64,000 bases of DNA from Yponomeuta sedellus (GCA_934045075.1 OW203734.1:15312016-15376015), one strand, 5' to 3'; positions 54,181 to 63,600 are shown, counted from the first letter of the stretch. The notes: generated by a model from the letters alone, not told the origin. A program made the numbers and translations.

Positions 54181-54795
54181 CCGCCTTATACATATACCCA
54201 GTCTGTGTGGATTTTCCATGTTTGTTATTATTACCATGTTAGCATAGCGAAGGGTAACCTAGTTTCGGGATAATTGATCGTGTTGTGTGGAAATTATTAT
54301 TAATTAGGATTTTTTTACTCTGTTTCTCTTTCATTAATCAAGTGGACGTGTAGTTCGATATCAACGTTGAGAACGATACGAAAGTTTGACTGGACTTTCT
54401 CCTTTGTGGTTCCCTCATGACTGAGGATCGCGATCATGGGTCGCTCGTTTCCACAGCGAACGATTTTCCATAATATATTCCGTCTAAGGACACTTTTAGA
54501 AAATGTTCAAATATAATGTTTCTCTTGACTTTTGTCAATTATTTAAAGTGCTATACGATTAAGATTATACTTAGACACGAAACACTTAACAGGAAATTAC
54601 ATAAGATGCTTAGTATTTATGTTGTGACTTTTGGTCAAAAGCTTTTGAAATCCATAAGCTTAAATGGTATATAGGTGTGGGGCACACAAAAAGGACGTAG
54701 GGCGATGACGCGGAGTCATAGCCACAGTCTTTGCTCTTTGACGGTTCTGTGGTCTGTGACTCATCTTAATCGGCCATTTGATGCTCACTGCAGAA
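54181..54795. other. Mostly anonymous; small LINE-like scrap
   Basis: GGTTCCCTCATGACTGAGG and CGTTTCCACAGCGAACG at about 54410-54465 recall the minus-strand LINE scrap at 51.6 kb. Otherwise nothing is recognised. Confidence 0.3.
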
Positions 54796-54799
54796 CATA

Positions 54800-54905
54800 G
54801 GCTTTCTGAAGCCAACTACTTATCTACTTATTCGCAAATTTACGTAACATAAAAAAACACAGTCAATGTTACATGCCGGGATTCAAACATAGAACGTCAC
54901 AAATG
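54800..54905 (-). mobile_element. SINE-B/E head fragment
   Basis: TTCGCAAATTTACGTAAC, CAGTCAATGTTACATGCCGG, GATTCAAACATAGAACG. Minus-sense T-arm plus body start. Confidence 0.55.
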
Positions 54906-55559
54906 CGACCCAGCTGAGTCTGACACAGCGAACCAACTGATGTCAGAATAAGAAACAAGCTGAAATAAAGAAGAAATGTTTTCTACTCAAGATACGGTAT
55001 AATTTTTCAACAAGAACGTTTACGGAATTTTGTTATCTACCCCTCAAAAAATTGTCGAAAACTTTTTTAACAGTCGAAAACAAAAGTTACAGAATAGTAA
55101 TTAGGGTATTTAGTAGCAGCCCCTGCGTAACAGCAAGTTTTGGTTTACAACTTTGACTTCACACGAAAAATAGGTATTCGTTGTAATTACAAAAACGATT
55201 ATCGCCCAACAAAACAGTTTTAACTCCGATGAAACTGTTTTTATACTAGCTCCAGGCCTTAACTTACCTGAAAAAATATTAGCCAATCCAAAAAGGTAAA
55301 AGAATCCATAATAAAAAAATATTTTGCTACACCGTAATGTTTCACTCTCTGAATTTTGATTTGGTAGCACAATTTCTCAAATGTAAATTGGTAAAGCGCA
55401 CAGCTCTTTGTGATTACGCTTCGAGGCACCTTAATTTCTACTAAACAAGATTTCAAGCCAATCGTACATACATAATACTCACGCCTGTGTCCCGGAGTTT
55501 GACCTGAAATTTCCGCAGACTCATAGTTGGTTCATTGCACGCCTCCAGTGCTGAGTTAT

Positions 55560-55740
55560 GTTAAAATTCAGACACTAGGGATTCCTCACGATATTTTTCT
55601 TTACATTTATAGAGAGGTATACTATAACTTCACAAATGTACATAACTTAGAAAACAACGTCATTGGTACAAGTCGGGATTCAAACTCACGCCTCTCTTTT
55701 AAGAAGCCGGCGTTCTAACGCTCCGCTATATCTCGGAGAG
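55560..55740 (-). mobile_element. SINE-B copy
   Basis: GGGATTCCTCACGATATTTT, ACTTCACAAATGTACATAAC, AACAACGTCATTGGTACAAG, TCGGGATTCAAACTCACGCC, GAAGCCGGCGTTCTAACGC. Confidence 0.7.
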
Positions 55741-55874
55741 GTAAACAGACACCAGAGTTTGCCACTTACCACAATCCAGACCAATCTCTCAAAACGGACA
55801 GAAACACAGAACTCACCATCCATTCATTAGTATGGATGATTAAATATTAATCGAATCTTATAATAATTTATTGG

Positions 55875-55932
55875 TATAAATGGAGCGGGCGTCAGCTTAC
55901 TCATCCAATCAACTGTAAGTCCTCAGTTGATT
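55875..55932 (+). promoter_or_regulatory. Putative core promoter of the odorant receptor gene
   Basis: TATAAA at 55875-55880 lies 125 bp before the start codon. TCATCC at 55901 is at about the right distance for an initiator. A 9-bp inverted repeat, AATCAACTG (55907-55915) and CAGTTGATT (55924-55932), follows. This is a sequence reading only; no transcript evidence. Confidence 0.4.
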
Positions 55933-56004
55933 ACTTCGAGAAAATTATGTTAACATACTTCATTCGCGGAATTAATACCGTTGGCGAAACAAGGCTACAC
56001 TAAA

Positions 56005-56452
56005 ATGAAGTACGACACAAGAATAATCCTTAAAGACTATTGCCGCTACGCCCACTACGCCGGACTAGGCAACTACTGGGACCCACAAACGGAAAGTTTA
56101 CTCTACAAAGCCTATAAAGCAATAACGTTCACGATATACACTACCATGATATTGCTGGAAAACCTAGCAGCCTTATTCGGCGCCTTTCCCGAAATAGAGA
56201 AAAACTCAGCGTGGATGTTCGCAGCTATCCACAACATAGTACTGACTAAGATGTTTCTCCTGTTATACCACCGGAGCGCCGTAACTAAGTTGAATTACGA
56301 AATGGCGGCTGTCGGCGCTAGTTTTGAGGAGGAGCCTGTTATGAAGAAGCAGTATAGGAAAGTCAAAGTGGGCATATTACTGTACGTCGTGTCTGTGTAT
56401 GCGTCTTTGGCATCGTTCGGCGTGGAGAGTGCTAGGAAGATGGTAGTTGAAG
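56005..56452 (+). CDS. Odorant receptor exon 1
   Basis: Residues 1-149 plus the first base of codon 150. Starts MKYDTRIILKDYCRYAHYAG. Contains two membrane segments and most of a third. Donor GTAGGG at 56453. Confidence 0.92.
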
Positions 56453-59400
56453 GTAGGGTAAAGTTAAGCCTCGTTTTTTTGTTACGGCTCGAAAAATACG
56501 GGAAAATTTTAAAAGTTGCAATATCGATTCAGGGTGAACAGTTTCGGCCTCCGACAGATAAAAAAAAATAGTTCCGCATAGCACCGTCACTTGTCTTGTC
56601 ATAAACTAGGATACCCTGGGCTATGGTAACCAGGTAAAAACATCTTTTTTTTCACATCTGGAGGCCGCTATACTGGATTGTACAAATCCAGTATAGCGGC
56701 CTCCAGTGGGAATCATAACAACGACATCTCATTTTCCCAAAGACCAAGTAGGCGGTCAAATTATTTTTTACAACCAATTGACTGTTGATACAAATTTAGG
56801 ATTTAACGTTTCGCAGTTATAGAATGTCACACGATTTCTCCGCGAGTATTCTTTCATTAGATTCGCTTGTGGTCAACCTGTATTCATTGCAGGTGTGCCG
56901 TTCTACACAGTTGTAACGTTCCTACCTCTATACAAAGACACGTCAACCTTCGCCTCCATAATGCGTGTCTTTTTCTACTTCACTTGGCTCTACATGATGC
57001 TCCCAATGATGTCTGCTGATTGCTTCCCCATTGCTCATCTTATCACCTTAAACTACAAATTCATCACACTATGTCATCACTTCGAGAGGATACGAGAGGA
57101 GTTTGATAGTAATGTGTTGGTGATGAGCAGAGAAGAAGCGGCGAACAGATTGAAAAATGGATTTTTGGACGGCGTTATGATGCACCAAAAGCTTTTGAGG
57201 TAAGTTAAAAAGTGGTCCGTCCACATTTCAATCATCAGCCTATATTCGCCCACTGCCAGACATAGTCCTCCCATAGCCACGCCACTTCGTTATGTCCTCG
57301 GCAATCCTTATCCAGCCAAAGCCAGCAATCTGCCTACACTTGCTGGCAATACCGTCGGTCCGTGGAGCTGGTGGGTTTTACCCAGCGTTTGCCAGTTTGA
57401 GGTCTACACTCGAGAACCTTTGTAGCCCATTGTCAATATTTACAAAAAAGGGGGTATTGGAATTTTCTGACTTTACCTTCCAAACGTATTGAATTTTAAA
57501 TTTTTGTATTAAAGCTGCTTTTATTTACCTTGACTCCTGCGCAATCTTATATTTTTTAATGGTTACCAACTATACGATTATATTAAAGTAAAAGCATCTT
57601 TTGTCGACCATAAAAAGCTCATTCCATAGGTTAACAATTCCTTCCAAATGTTTATGGTATATGGATATCCCAATAATAAGTATTACTATAAAAAACTTGG
57701 ATGTTCGTCATAACATGTCGATGACGAGCCATCGTGATGAAAGGATTTGCCAATCAGCGTTAGGGCCTCGCTGATTGTTCCCAGGAAGTGTTTGAATATT
57801 TACAATGTTGGTGTCCATTTCAGTTTGGCGTCTGAGATTAATCGTGTATTTGGAGTCGTAATGTCACTGCAAGTCTGCGAGAGTTCAGCCGTGGCTGTGT
57901 TACTTTTGCTTAGACTAGCTGTGAGTACTATCAAGAGGTGGTAAGGTTGTGGTAATGCACCGGTCGAATGTCTGCCTCACAGTCCAAAGTGTTTGTGTTA
58001 TTTTATCCTACTTAGTGTCCTAGTGTCATATATACATAACTTTCAGCACATATATTAGTTACCAAAGAGTTGTAATTATTATCCTCTTATAAATGTGAAA
58101 TCAACTCAATTTAGCTACAAAAATAAATTCAACTACACTTAAGAGGTATCTATCAGTTCATTTCACCATTTCCAAAAAAACCCGGGTCGTCGCAATATGG
58201 ATTGAAAACTTCATTGCACGCTCCATTTTTTGCACAAAGCCATAGAAATAGTATGGAGGGAAATTAAGGCTATATTGTAACGCTTCTCCTCCACTTGCAG
58301 TTATCCCCGCACTTGGACTTAACGAACGCATTCATGACGTACACGTTTGTCGGCTCACTGTTTCTGCTGCTAGCGCTTAACCTGTGGAACGCCGGTGAAG
58401 TCACTTATCAGGTAACATACTGATGCATTTACCCTTCTCCGTATATTTAGAGCAATAGTGCACTTGCCGCCAGATAGGGGAGCACAACGTCACGATAAAA
58501 GTTTTATCCCATTATCGGCGAGCGCCATCTTGCTTTAATTCACCGCGTAAAGCGAGATGTCGATACCCGATTGTGGGATTCCTAATATCTAAAATGTCGC
58601 TATAAATGAAAACCTTGTAATGACTCTCTGCTTTTATATTGTACAATGTACCTTGTATTCTGTCATTTATGTCGATGGTTTTCCTAAAAATAAATAAATA
58701 AAACTTTTATCTTGACCTTGTTCTCCCCTAGCTGGTCGCAGCCTGAAGTCCAGAGAAATAGATACATTCATACAAGTTTAGGTATATAATAGTCATGGGT
58801 GACGAACCTGGCCGCACGCGGTCAGCGTTCACACCGAGCCGCGGCGACCAACGAGTTTGAAGCGACGACGCATCTGCGGCTCGTGAATGGTCGCTGCCCG
58901 CCGCAACCACAAAAATCAAAATGAATAGTTATTGCCGCCGCTGCTAACCTAGTGTTTATCTCCAATTCATGAATTGGAGATAAAACACTAGGTTAGCAGC
59001 GGCGGCCATTTTCCTCACCGTCTGTTTTGAAGCGCGCTGTATTTGCAACTGTTGCAGTGTTATCGTGAAATATGTATTTATACAATGATGAAAACTCCGT
59101 GTGAATTAAAATAAACATACATACATAACCTCACGCCTGTATCCCAGAGGGGTAGGCAGAGACTAGGGACCAATAAAATGTTTGTTTATTGTTTATAGTC
59201 TTAACATTCTTCAATCAACATTTAAATCATAGCATGGTTTTTAGGGCTTTGGAGGCCCAACGGCTTGCTGGTCCGATGATCTGAGGCAGATCACTAGCAG
59301 TGGCTGGATGAGGATGGGCGAGGACAGAAAGCAGTGACGTGAATTTGGGGAGGTTTTTATCCAGCAGTGGACAAGGACAGGCTGATTGACAGGGCAAAAC

Positions 59401-60948
59401 CGCGGCTGTGTCGTTAGTTACTGACGTGACGATACAGCCGCGGTGTCTGGCTGCACCCCTTGCGGCCGGGTCGCGCGTCGCGTCCGTGCAGCCAGGCCGC
59501 TAGTGCGCTATTGCCTTTATAGTACTCCAATAAATTGATAGTTTCGAACTCCCATTGACACAGTGTGTCATTGAGTGATTAATGAATGAATATGCGACCG
59601 TAACGGGTAATGCATTCAACAATTACTAAGTAAATTGAATACTTAATTTATTACAATTACGTAAATCTGAACAAACCTTTCTCCTTAATTTCTCCTTAAT
59701 TTCTCCTTATTTTGAAGTATACAGGCCTACTTCACTCAAAACTATGTCTCAGGCACTAACGAGCCTGAGTAGGCATACTCTAGGTATAAGTCAATGTAAC
59801 ATGTTTATGATGATGTGTCAATGTATGTATGTATGTATGTATGTATGTATGTATGTATGTATGTATGTATGTATGTATGTATGTATGTATGTATGTATGT
59901 ATGTATGTATGTATGTATGTATGTATGTATGTATGTATGTATGTATGTATGTATGTATGTATGTATGTATGTATGTATGTATGTATGTATGTATGTATGT
60001 ATGTATGTATGTATGTATGTATGTATGTATGTATGTATGTATGTATGTATGTATGTATGTATGTATGTATGTATGTATGTATGTATGTATGTATGTATGT
60101 ATGTATGTATGTACGTATGTATGTATGTAGCTAGAAGAGGTTAGCAGCAATGGAAGCTAATTTATAACGCAATCAGCTAGACTACTGTGGTATTCATACA
60201 TAGTAGAGTATGATGATGATGCCACTATTTTTATCACAAATTTTCACTATCTTTATTCTACAGGCGTCACTTCTCTCCAACGCCATGTTCAACTGCGGCT
60301 GGCACCTCAGTCCCATACAGACTCCAGCGCACCGTGACGTCAGACGTCTCGTGCTGATCGGCTGTGCGCAGGCGCAGAAGCCGCTGGTTCTTAAGGCTTT
60401 CGGCATACAGGATCTGTCGTATGAGACCTTTGTTTCGGTGAGATTTTTTAGGGAACTCGTGATTTAATGAGAATCAGTTAAGGCTGCTTTTACTTTTGGC
60501 ATCTCTCTCGCTCGCAACTATAAATTTAATGATTTTAAAAACATTGTATAATTTTGACAGTATTTCTTAATGATCGCGATACTCATATATATAACTATGT
60601 ATTAAACGGATCTAATTGCGATTATTTATAAAGAAAAAGGTAATTACCTTAATTCACGAAGTTTCGGCAGCGTTGCTGTTGCCTTGGTCACGGGTATACT
60701 GAAGTGGCGAGTACATAATAAATAATCGCGAACGAGAAATTTGTCAAAATTAAACGGGTCTACCCGTTAAATATATAGTATGACAGATTTCTTAATTTTA
60801 ATAATAAGTTTCTTTATCAAAAACCGGATCGATAACTATTACAAAATGTATCTAAAATGTCTGTCATATAACATACTGCAAACTTGTTTTTCAGGTGGCG
60901 AAGATGACTTATTCTGTGTTCGCTGTATTTTACGAAAGAGGCGGTTAG
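56005..60948 (+). CDS. Odorant receptor (insect 7tm_6 family), six exons, 396 aa
   Basis: An insect odorant receptor: a seven-helix membrane protein that forms a ligand-gated channel with the co-receptor Orco in olfactory neurons. Exons: 56005-56452, 56893-57199, 57824-57920, 58301-58411, 60264-60437, 60895-60948. All five introns are GT-AG, and the joins keep one frame of 396 codons, a normal length. Hydrophobic segments lie near residues 38-61, 70-89, 122-140, 171-202, 260-284, 295-312 and 380-392. Family features include AFGIQDLSYETFVSVAKMTY near the C-terminus, LNLWNAGEV and HQKLL. The start is the first ATG; an upstream in-frame TTG is less likely. No stop or frameshift is visible, so it is probably functional. 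The ligand and orthologue are unknown. Confidence 0.93.
56590..56730 (-). mobile_element. SINE-D remnant in intron 1, interrupted by a hairpin
   Basis: CATAAACTAGGATACCCTGG, GGCTATGGTAACCAGG, then a hairpin and CCTCCAGTGGGAATC. The hairpin is a perfect inverted repeat of 22-nt arms (56658-56679 and 56685-56706) around GTACA. It sits where SINE-D normally joins its T-arm to its body. Confidence 0.75.
56893..57199 (+). CDS. Odorant receptor exon 2
   Basis: Acceptor TTCATTGCAG. Residues 150-251 plus two bases of codon 252. VPFYTVVTFLPLYKD, FTWLYMMLPMMSADCFPIAH and HHFERIREEF. Donor GTAAGT at 57200. Confidence 0.92.
57230..57430 (-). mobile_element. LINE scrap in intron 2
   Basis: CATCAGCCTATATTCGCCCA, CTGCCAGACATAGTCCTCCC, CACTTGCTGGCAATACCGTC and GGTGGGTTTTACCCAGCG, the reverse strand of a LINE coding end. 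Confidence 0.5.
57824..57920 (+). CDS. Odorant receptor exon 3
   Basis: Acceptor CCATTTCAG. The split codon 252 is AG|T (Ser). Continues LASEINRVFGVVMSLQVCES and AVAVLLLLRLA, a membrane segment. Donor GTGAGT at 57921, phase 0. Confidence 0.9.
58301..58411 (+). CDS. Odorant receptor exon 4
   Basis: Acceptor CTCCACTTGCAG. Exactly 37 codons, phase 0 at both ends: LSPHLDLTNAFMTYTFVGSL, FLLLALNLWNAGEVTYQ. Donor GTAACA at 58412. Too short to show up as a separate long frame. Confidence 0.9.
58934..59006. repeat. 73-nt palindrome in intron 4
   Basis: Arms of 36 and 37 nt with no spacer, differing only by one T in a T-run. The outer part GCCGCCGCTGCTAACCTAGT meets its complement ACTAGGTTAGCAGCGGCGGC; the centre is AATTCATGAATT. 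Confidence 0.92.
59255..59395 (+). pseudogene. RTE-like LINE 3' end in intron 4
   Basis: GTGGCTGGATGAGGATGGGC, GAGGACAGAAAGCAGTG, ATCCAGCAGTGGACAAGGAC, AGGCTGATTGACAG. Same end as at 32.0 and 42.3 kb. Confidence 0.65.
59399..59497. repeat. Two adjacent GC-rich hairpins in intron 4
   Basis: First: ACCGCGGCTGTGTCGT (59399-59414) with ACGATACAGCCGCGGT (59429-59444), 15 of 16 paired. Second: TGGCTGCAC (59448-59456) with GTGCAGCCA (59486-59494) around a CG-rich loop. They directly follow the RTE-like end. Confidence 0.82.
59821..60129 (+). repeat. ATGT microsatellite, about 309 bp, intron 4
   Basis: Tetranucleotide array with one GTAC interruption near 60112. The YVCM and YIHT reading frames across it are artefacts of a period that is not a multiple of three. 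Confidence 0.98.
60264..60437 (+). CDS. Odorant receptor exon 5
   Basis: Acceptor TTTATTCTACAG. 58 codons, phase 0: ASLLSNAMFNCGWHLSPIQT, RRLVLIGCAQAQKPLVLKAF, GIQDLSYETFVS. Donor GTGAGA at 60438. Confidence 0.92.
60560..60780 (-). mobile_element. Penelope-like 3' end fragment in intron 5
   Basis: TTAATGATCGCGATACTCAT, GTATTAAACGGATCTAATTG, CACGAAGTTTCGGCAGCG, TTGCCTTGGTC. On its right side ATAATAAATAATCGCGAACG and AAACGGGTCTACCCG carry the end motif in the other sense. Confidence 0.55.
60895..60948 (+). CDS. Odorant receptor exon 6 (last)
   Basis: Acceptor CTTGTTTTTCAG. 17 codons and TAG: VAKMTYSVFAVFYERGG. This is the usual short last exon of insect odorant receptors. An AATAAA at 61073-61078 could serve as polyadenylation signal, but it also looks like a LINE tail (AATAAATC..GAATTGAATTG). 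Confidence 0.9.
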   Translation: MAKMTYSVFAVFYERGG

Positions 60949-61105
60949 AGTAATTTAAGAATCATCAGCAAATGAAGCGTATAGAATCTGTCGTAACAAC
61001 ATTGGCTTTATGGTTTTTTTCTTGTAATTTGTCAAAAAACACTTAATTCAAGACATTCACCACATTCTAGCAAATAAATCTATTGAATTGAATTGGAAAG
61101 TTTTA

Positions 61106-61275
61106 GAAATCTATTTAGAGGCTAAAAATTCCACCCATGCCGGGACTCGAACCCGCGACCTCTAGCTATCCATGCCAGCGCTTTTTCCAACTGAACTTAT
61201 GGGCGACTCACCGGCATCAGTGATTTTTTAGCCTCTAAATAGGTTTTTAAAATTGTCCTCAGCACGGGTTAGTGC
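61106..61275. mobile_element. SINE-A inverted pair, second arm reduced to the tail
   Basis: Left: reverse SINE-A from the internal site (CTATTTAGAGGCTAAAAATT, GCCGGGACTCGAACCCGCGA, TGGGCGACTCACCGGCATCA). It then joins a forward tail TTTTTAGCCTCTAAATAGGT, GTCCTCAGCACGGGTTAGTG, ending in an A-rich run. The same two ends as the palindromic copies are present, but the forward tRNA-like part is absent. No clear target duplication was found. Confidence 0.78.
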
Positions 61276-61344
61276 ATTAAAAAGAATATAAAATATTTTC
61301 TACTCCAAAGTAACTATAAATAGATTTAATTTTTAATTAATTCA

Positions 61345-61450
61345 TACCTAAAATAGCCAGTCCGCGGTGGGCACGTGTGGTTATTAAGCCCGTACTCTTC
61401 CTCTGAGTGACGGCCTGTGCCCTTCTGTGGGACGTCAATAAACTACACAA
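61345..61450 (+). mobile_element. SINE-B tail
   Basis: AGCCAGTCCGCGGTGGGCAC, GTGTGGTTATTAAGCCCGTA, CTCTGAGTGACGGCCTGTGC, CTGTGGGACGTCAATAAAC. Confidence 0.7.
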
Positions 61451-61730
61451 AAATTTACACAATCGTGGCATTTAAACACACAAAATGCAGCGTGTAGACT
61501 TGTGAGAACTATTTTCTGCTCGAACAACAATTTAAAGCTTATCTTGAGTTAATTTTATCTCGAATATTAATTAAGTTTGGATGTTTCTTTCTGTTTATCC
61601 GCGATGCTAAAGAAAGAAAACTTGGAGCACAGCTATTTAGCTTTGACTTGATGAGCTCGAGGTGCTTATGGAGTTACTGCGTAAAAAAACTACCAGACTA
61701 CTCCGGTTATACCAGAACCATCCTTTAATT

Positions 61731-62081
61731 ACGTAGGCCCAGCTGCCTGAGTGATCTTAAACGATCACGAAGGTTAAGCAACACAGGGCGCGTTCAGTCC
61801 ATGGATGGTTGACCGTCTATGACTAACACTAGTGGCATTTTTCTGAGCGGTTCCGTGCCTCGCAAGGCACGTAAAGCATTTAGTGCCGGCTGCCGTCGAT
61901 AGATGGCAGTCGTTAAGACAAGTCAGAGGCCTTAGGGCCGCTTGAAAACTTCTGACAGTAAGACCAGCCACTAGTCTTGCAAGCCGCCACCAATCCGGAC
62001 TTGGCCCCCGTTGTGGAGTATGGCCTATACCTTCCTCAGGGAAAAGCCCCTCGGCGGGGTCATAATGGGTTGATGATGATA
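61731..62081 (+). mobile_element. 5S-rRNA-derived SINE, best 5S match
   Basis: The 5S-like part at about 61760-61815 is the clearest in the window: ACGATCACGAAGGTTAAGCA, ACACAGGGCGCGTTCAGTCC, ATGGATGGTTGACCG. Body CTCGCAAGGCACGTAAAGCA, GATGGCAGTCGTTAAGACAA; tail CATAATGGGTTGATGATGAT. ATCCTTTAATT (61720-61730) and ATCCTTAAATT (62082-62092) are a likely target duplication with one change. Confidence 0.83.
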
Positions 62082-62136
62082 ATCCTTAAATTCTCTTGGT
62101 TTGTTTTGACAATAATCTACACATAAGTAAATTTGA

Positions 62137-62456
62137 AATGAATTTATAATTATATTATTTTTAATGCACTAACCCGTACTAGGGACAATTTTTAAAACCC
62201 TCTAAATAGGCTTTAAAAATTGTCCTTTTTGAAACCTATTTAAAGGGTCAAAATTGGCTAAAAATTCCACCAGAATATTCCACAATATTGTAAAGAGGTT
62301 CGAAGTTTTACTGATGCCGGTGAGTCGCCCATTAGCTCAGTTGGAAAGAGCTCAATTAGCTCAGTTGGCACGGATAGCCAGAGGTCGCGGGTTCGAATCC
62401 CGACATGGGTGGAATTTCTTGCCTCTAAATAGGTTTTATTAATGAATTTATAATTA
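62137..62456 (+). repeat. 16-bp target duplication bracketing an inverted SINE-A pair
   Basis: AATGAATTTATAATTA at 62137-62152 and 62441-62456, exact. Confidence 0.92.
62153..62440 (-). mobile_element. SINE-A inverted insertion, degraded left arm
   Basis: The left end is the reverse full tail (TTTTTAATGCACTAACCCGT, ACTAGGGACAATTTTTAAAA, CCCTCTAAATAGGC) and then scrambled tail pieces (GAAACCTATTTAAAGGG, GGCTAAAAATTCCACC). The right arm is forward: CAATATTGTAAAGAGGTTCG, CGCCCATTAGCTCAGTTGG, CGGGTTCGAATCCCGACATG, ending at AGGTTTTA. The D-arm phrase GCTCAGTTGG is duplicated (62334 and 62357). Confidence 0.85.
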
Positions 62457-62459
62457 AAG

Positions 62460-63130
62460 GAAAAGGCAGTTCCCCCATTTTTGTAAGAAACATGAGTGTT
62501 ACGTTGCTGTAGTAAAGATAATAAGAGTGTTAAATAGAGTAATTTTATAATATTGGAATTTTCGCGGTTTTTCTGCTTTGTTGTGACGCTGTTTGGGAGA
62601 TAATGCTGAAAATCGAATGTCTTAAAATAGAACGGACATTTTTGTAGTACAATGATTTATTGAAAGCTGTATGTTAATGAAAAATTTAACATTTTGATAA
62701 ATAAATATCTGAGATAAAAGGCATAGAACAAAAGTTGTTGGCAAACACTAACTATAACTTTCATCACAGGAATTGCGTTTTTTAGAAAAAAAACCTGTCT
62801 TTTTAGTGTATTTAAATGTATATTTCAGTACATTTCAAGATTTCAGATTTATTACCGCGGGTTTTAGCTTTTTCTGATTATGGTTACGGAGAGTAGAGGC
62901 CCTTTAAGGGTGTCCATTTTATTTAAGTTGGACCGATTTAACCACTTCTCTGACGTCATTCTGTAGCGTTTCAGTCATGAATTGTTTCAAACAAGGCTTA
63001 GTTCAGTCTTAATTTCAGCCTTTATTCTAGGGTAATGGAAGTAAATTAGGAATTCCCTGGGCTCTATGATTGGTAAAAACATTAGTATTTTTCTACGTAA
63101 AAAACTCAAAGAAAACTGTATAAATGTACT
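62460..63130. other. No recognised feature
   Basis: AT-rich sequence without a supported frame. Confidence 0.3.
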
Positions 63131-63137
63131 ACTACTA

Positions 63138-63410
63138 GTACTTTATACTTTATTGCACACATACAAATCATACAAAAAACACTCCGGAGGCGAGACTCCT
63201 CTTTAAGGAGATCTCGTCGCGCCTAGTCGACGCTTCAGGAGACCCGAGGGCTGGTGCTTACTTTGGCCAAAGAATAAGCCTAGCCATACAGCGAGGCAAT
63301 GCCGCCAGCCTTCTTGGTACTCTGCCGCCCGACAGCGATCTGGCTCAAATATTTTATTTAAATTAGAATGTTTTAGGTTTAGTTCCATTTTTATCATTAA
63401 TTATTACTAT
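63138..63410 (-). pseudogene. LINE 3' end
   Basis: ACTTTATACTTTATTGCACA is the reversed polyadenylation tail. The minus frame 63203-63397 reads CRAAEYQEGWRHCLAVWLGL and ends RRLGATRSP, a LINE-tail-type reading frame I cannot place exactly. Confidence 0.5.
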
Positions 63411-63479
63411 TATAAATATTTAAGCTAAAAACACTAAATATACAAAATAAAAAGTGTATGTAATATAATCAACAAAAAA

Positions 63480-63600
63480 CACAATCACCTGTCGTGGTAC
63501 CAAACTAATGTGCCTAGGGAAGGACATCACAAACTTAGAAAAAAACTCAGACTGAGGCCATTAGTAGAAATGTGCGGTTTCCCTCTGTGGCAATCAAAGT
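63480..63600 (-). mobile_element. SINE-D fragment
   Basis: CACCTGTCGTGGTACCAAAC, TAATGTGCCTAGGGAAGG, ACTCAGACTGAGGCCATTAG, GCGGTTTCCCTCTGTGGCAA. Degraded minus-sense body and head start. Confidence 0.5.

Noticed and set aside
55981..56004. Upstream TTG start for the odorant receptor (eight extra residues)
   Set aside because: TTG starts are not used for ordinary insect genes. The ATG at 56005 gives the usual short N-terminus of the family.
59744..60150. Long reading frames of repeated YVCM or YIHT across the ATGT array
   Set aside because: A tetranucleotide repeat read in any frame gives a 12-nt codon cycle without stops. There is no independent coding signal.
61755..61815. A genuine 5S rRNA gene
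   Set aside because: Only the internal promoter part matches. The 5' and 3' thirds are unrelated and the unit has a SINE tail and target duplications.
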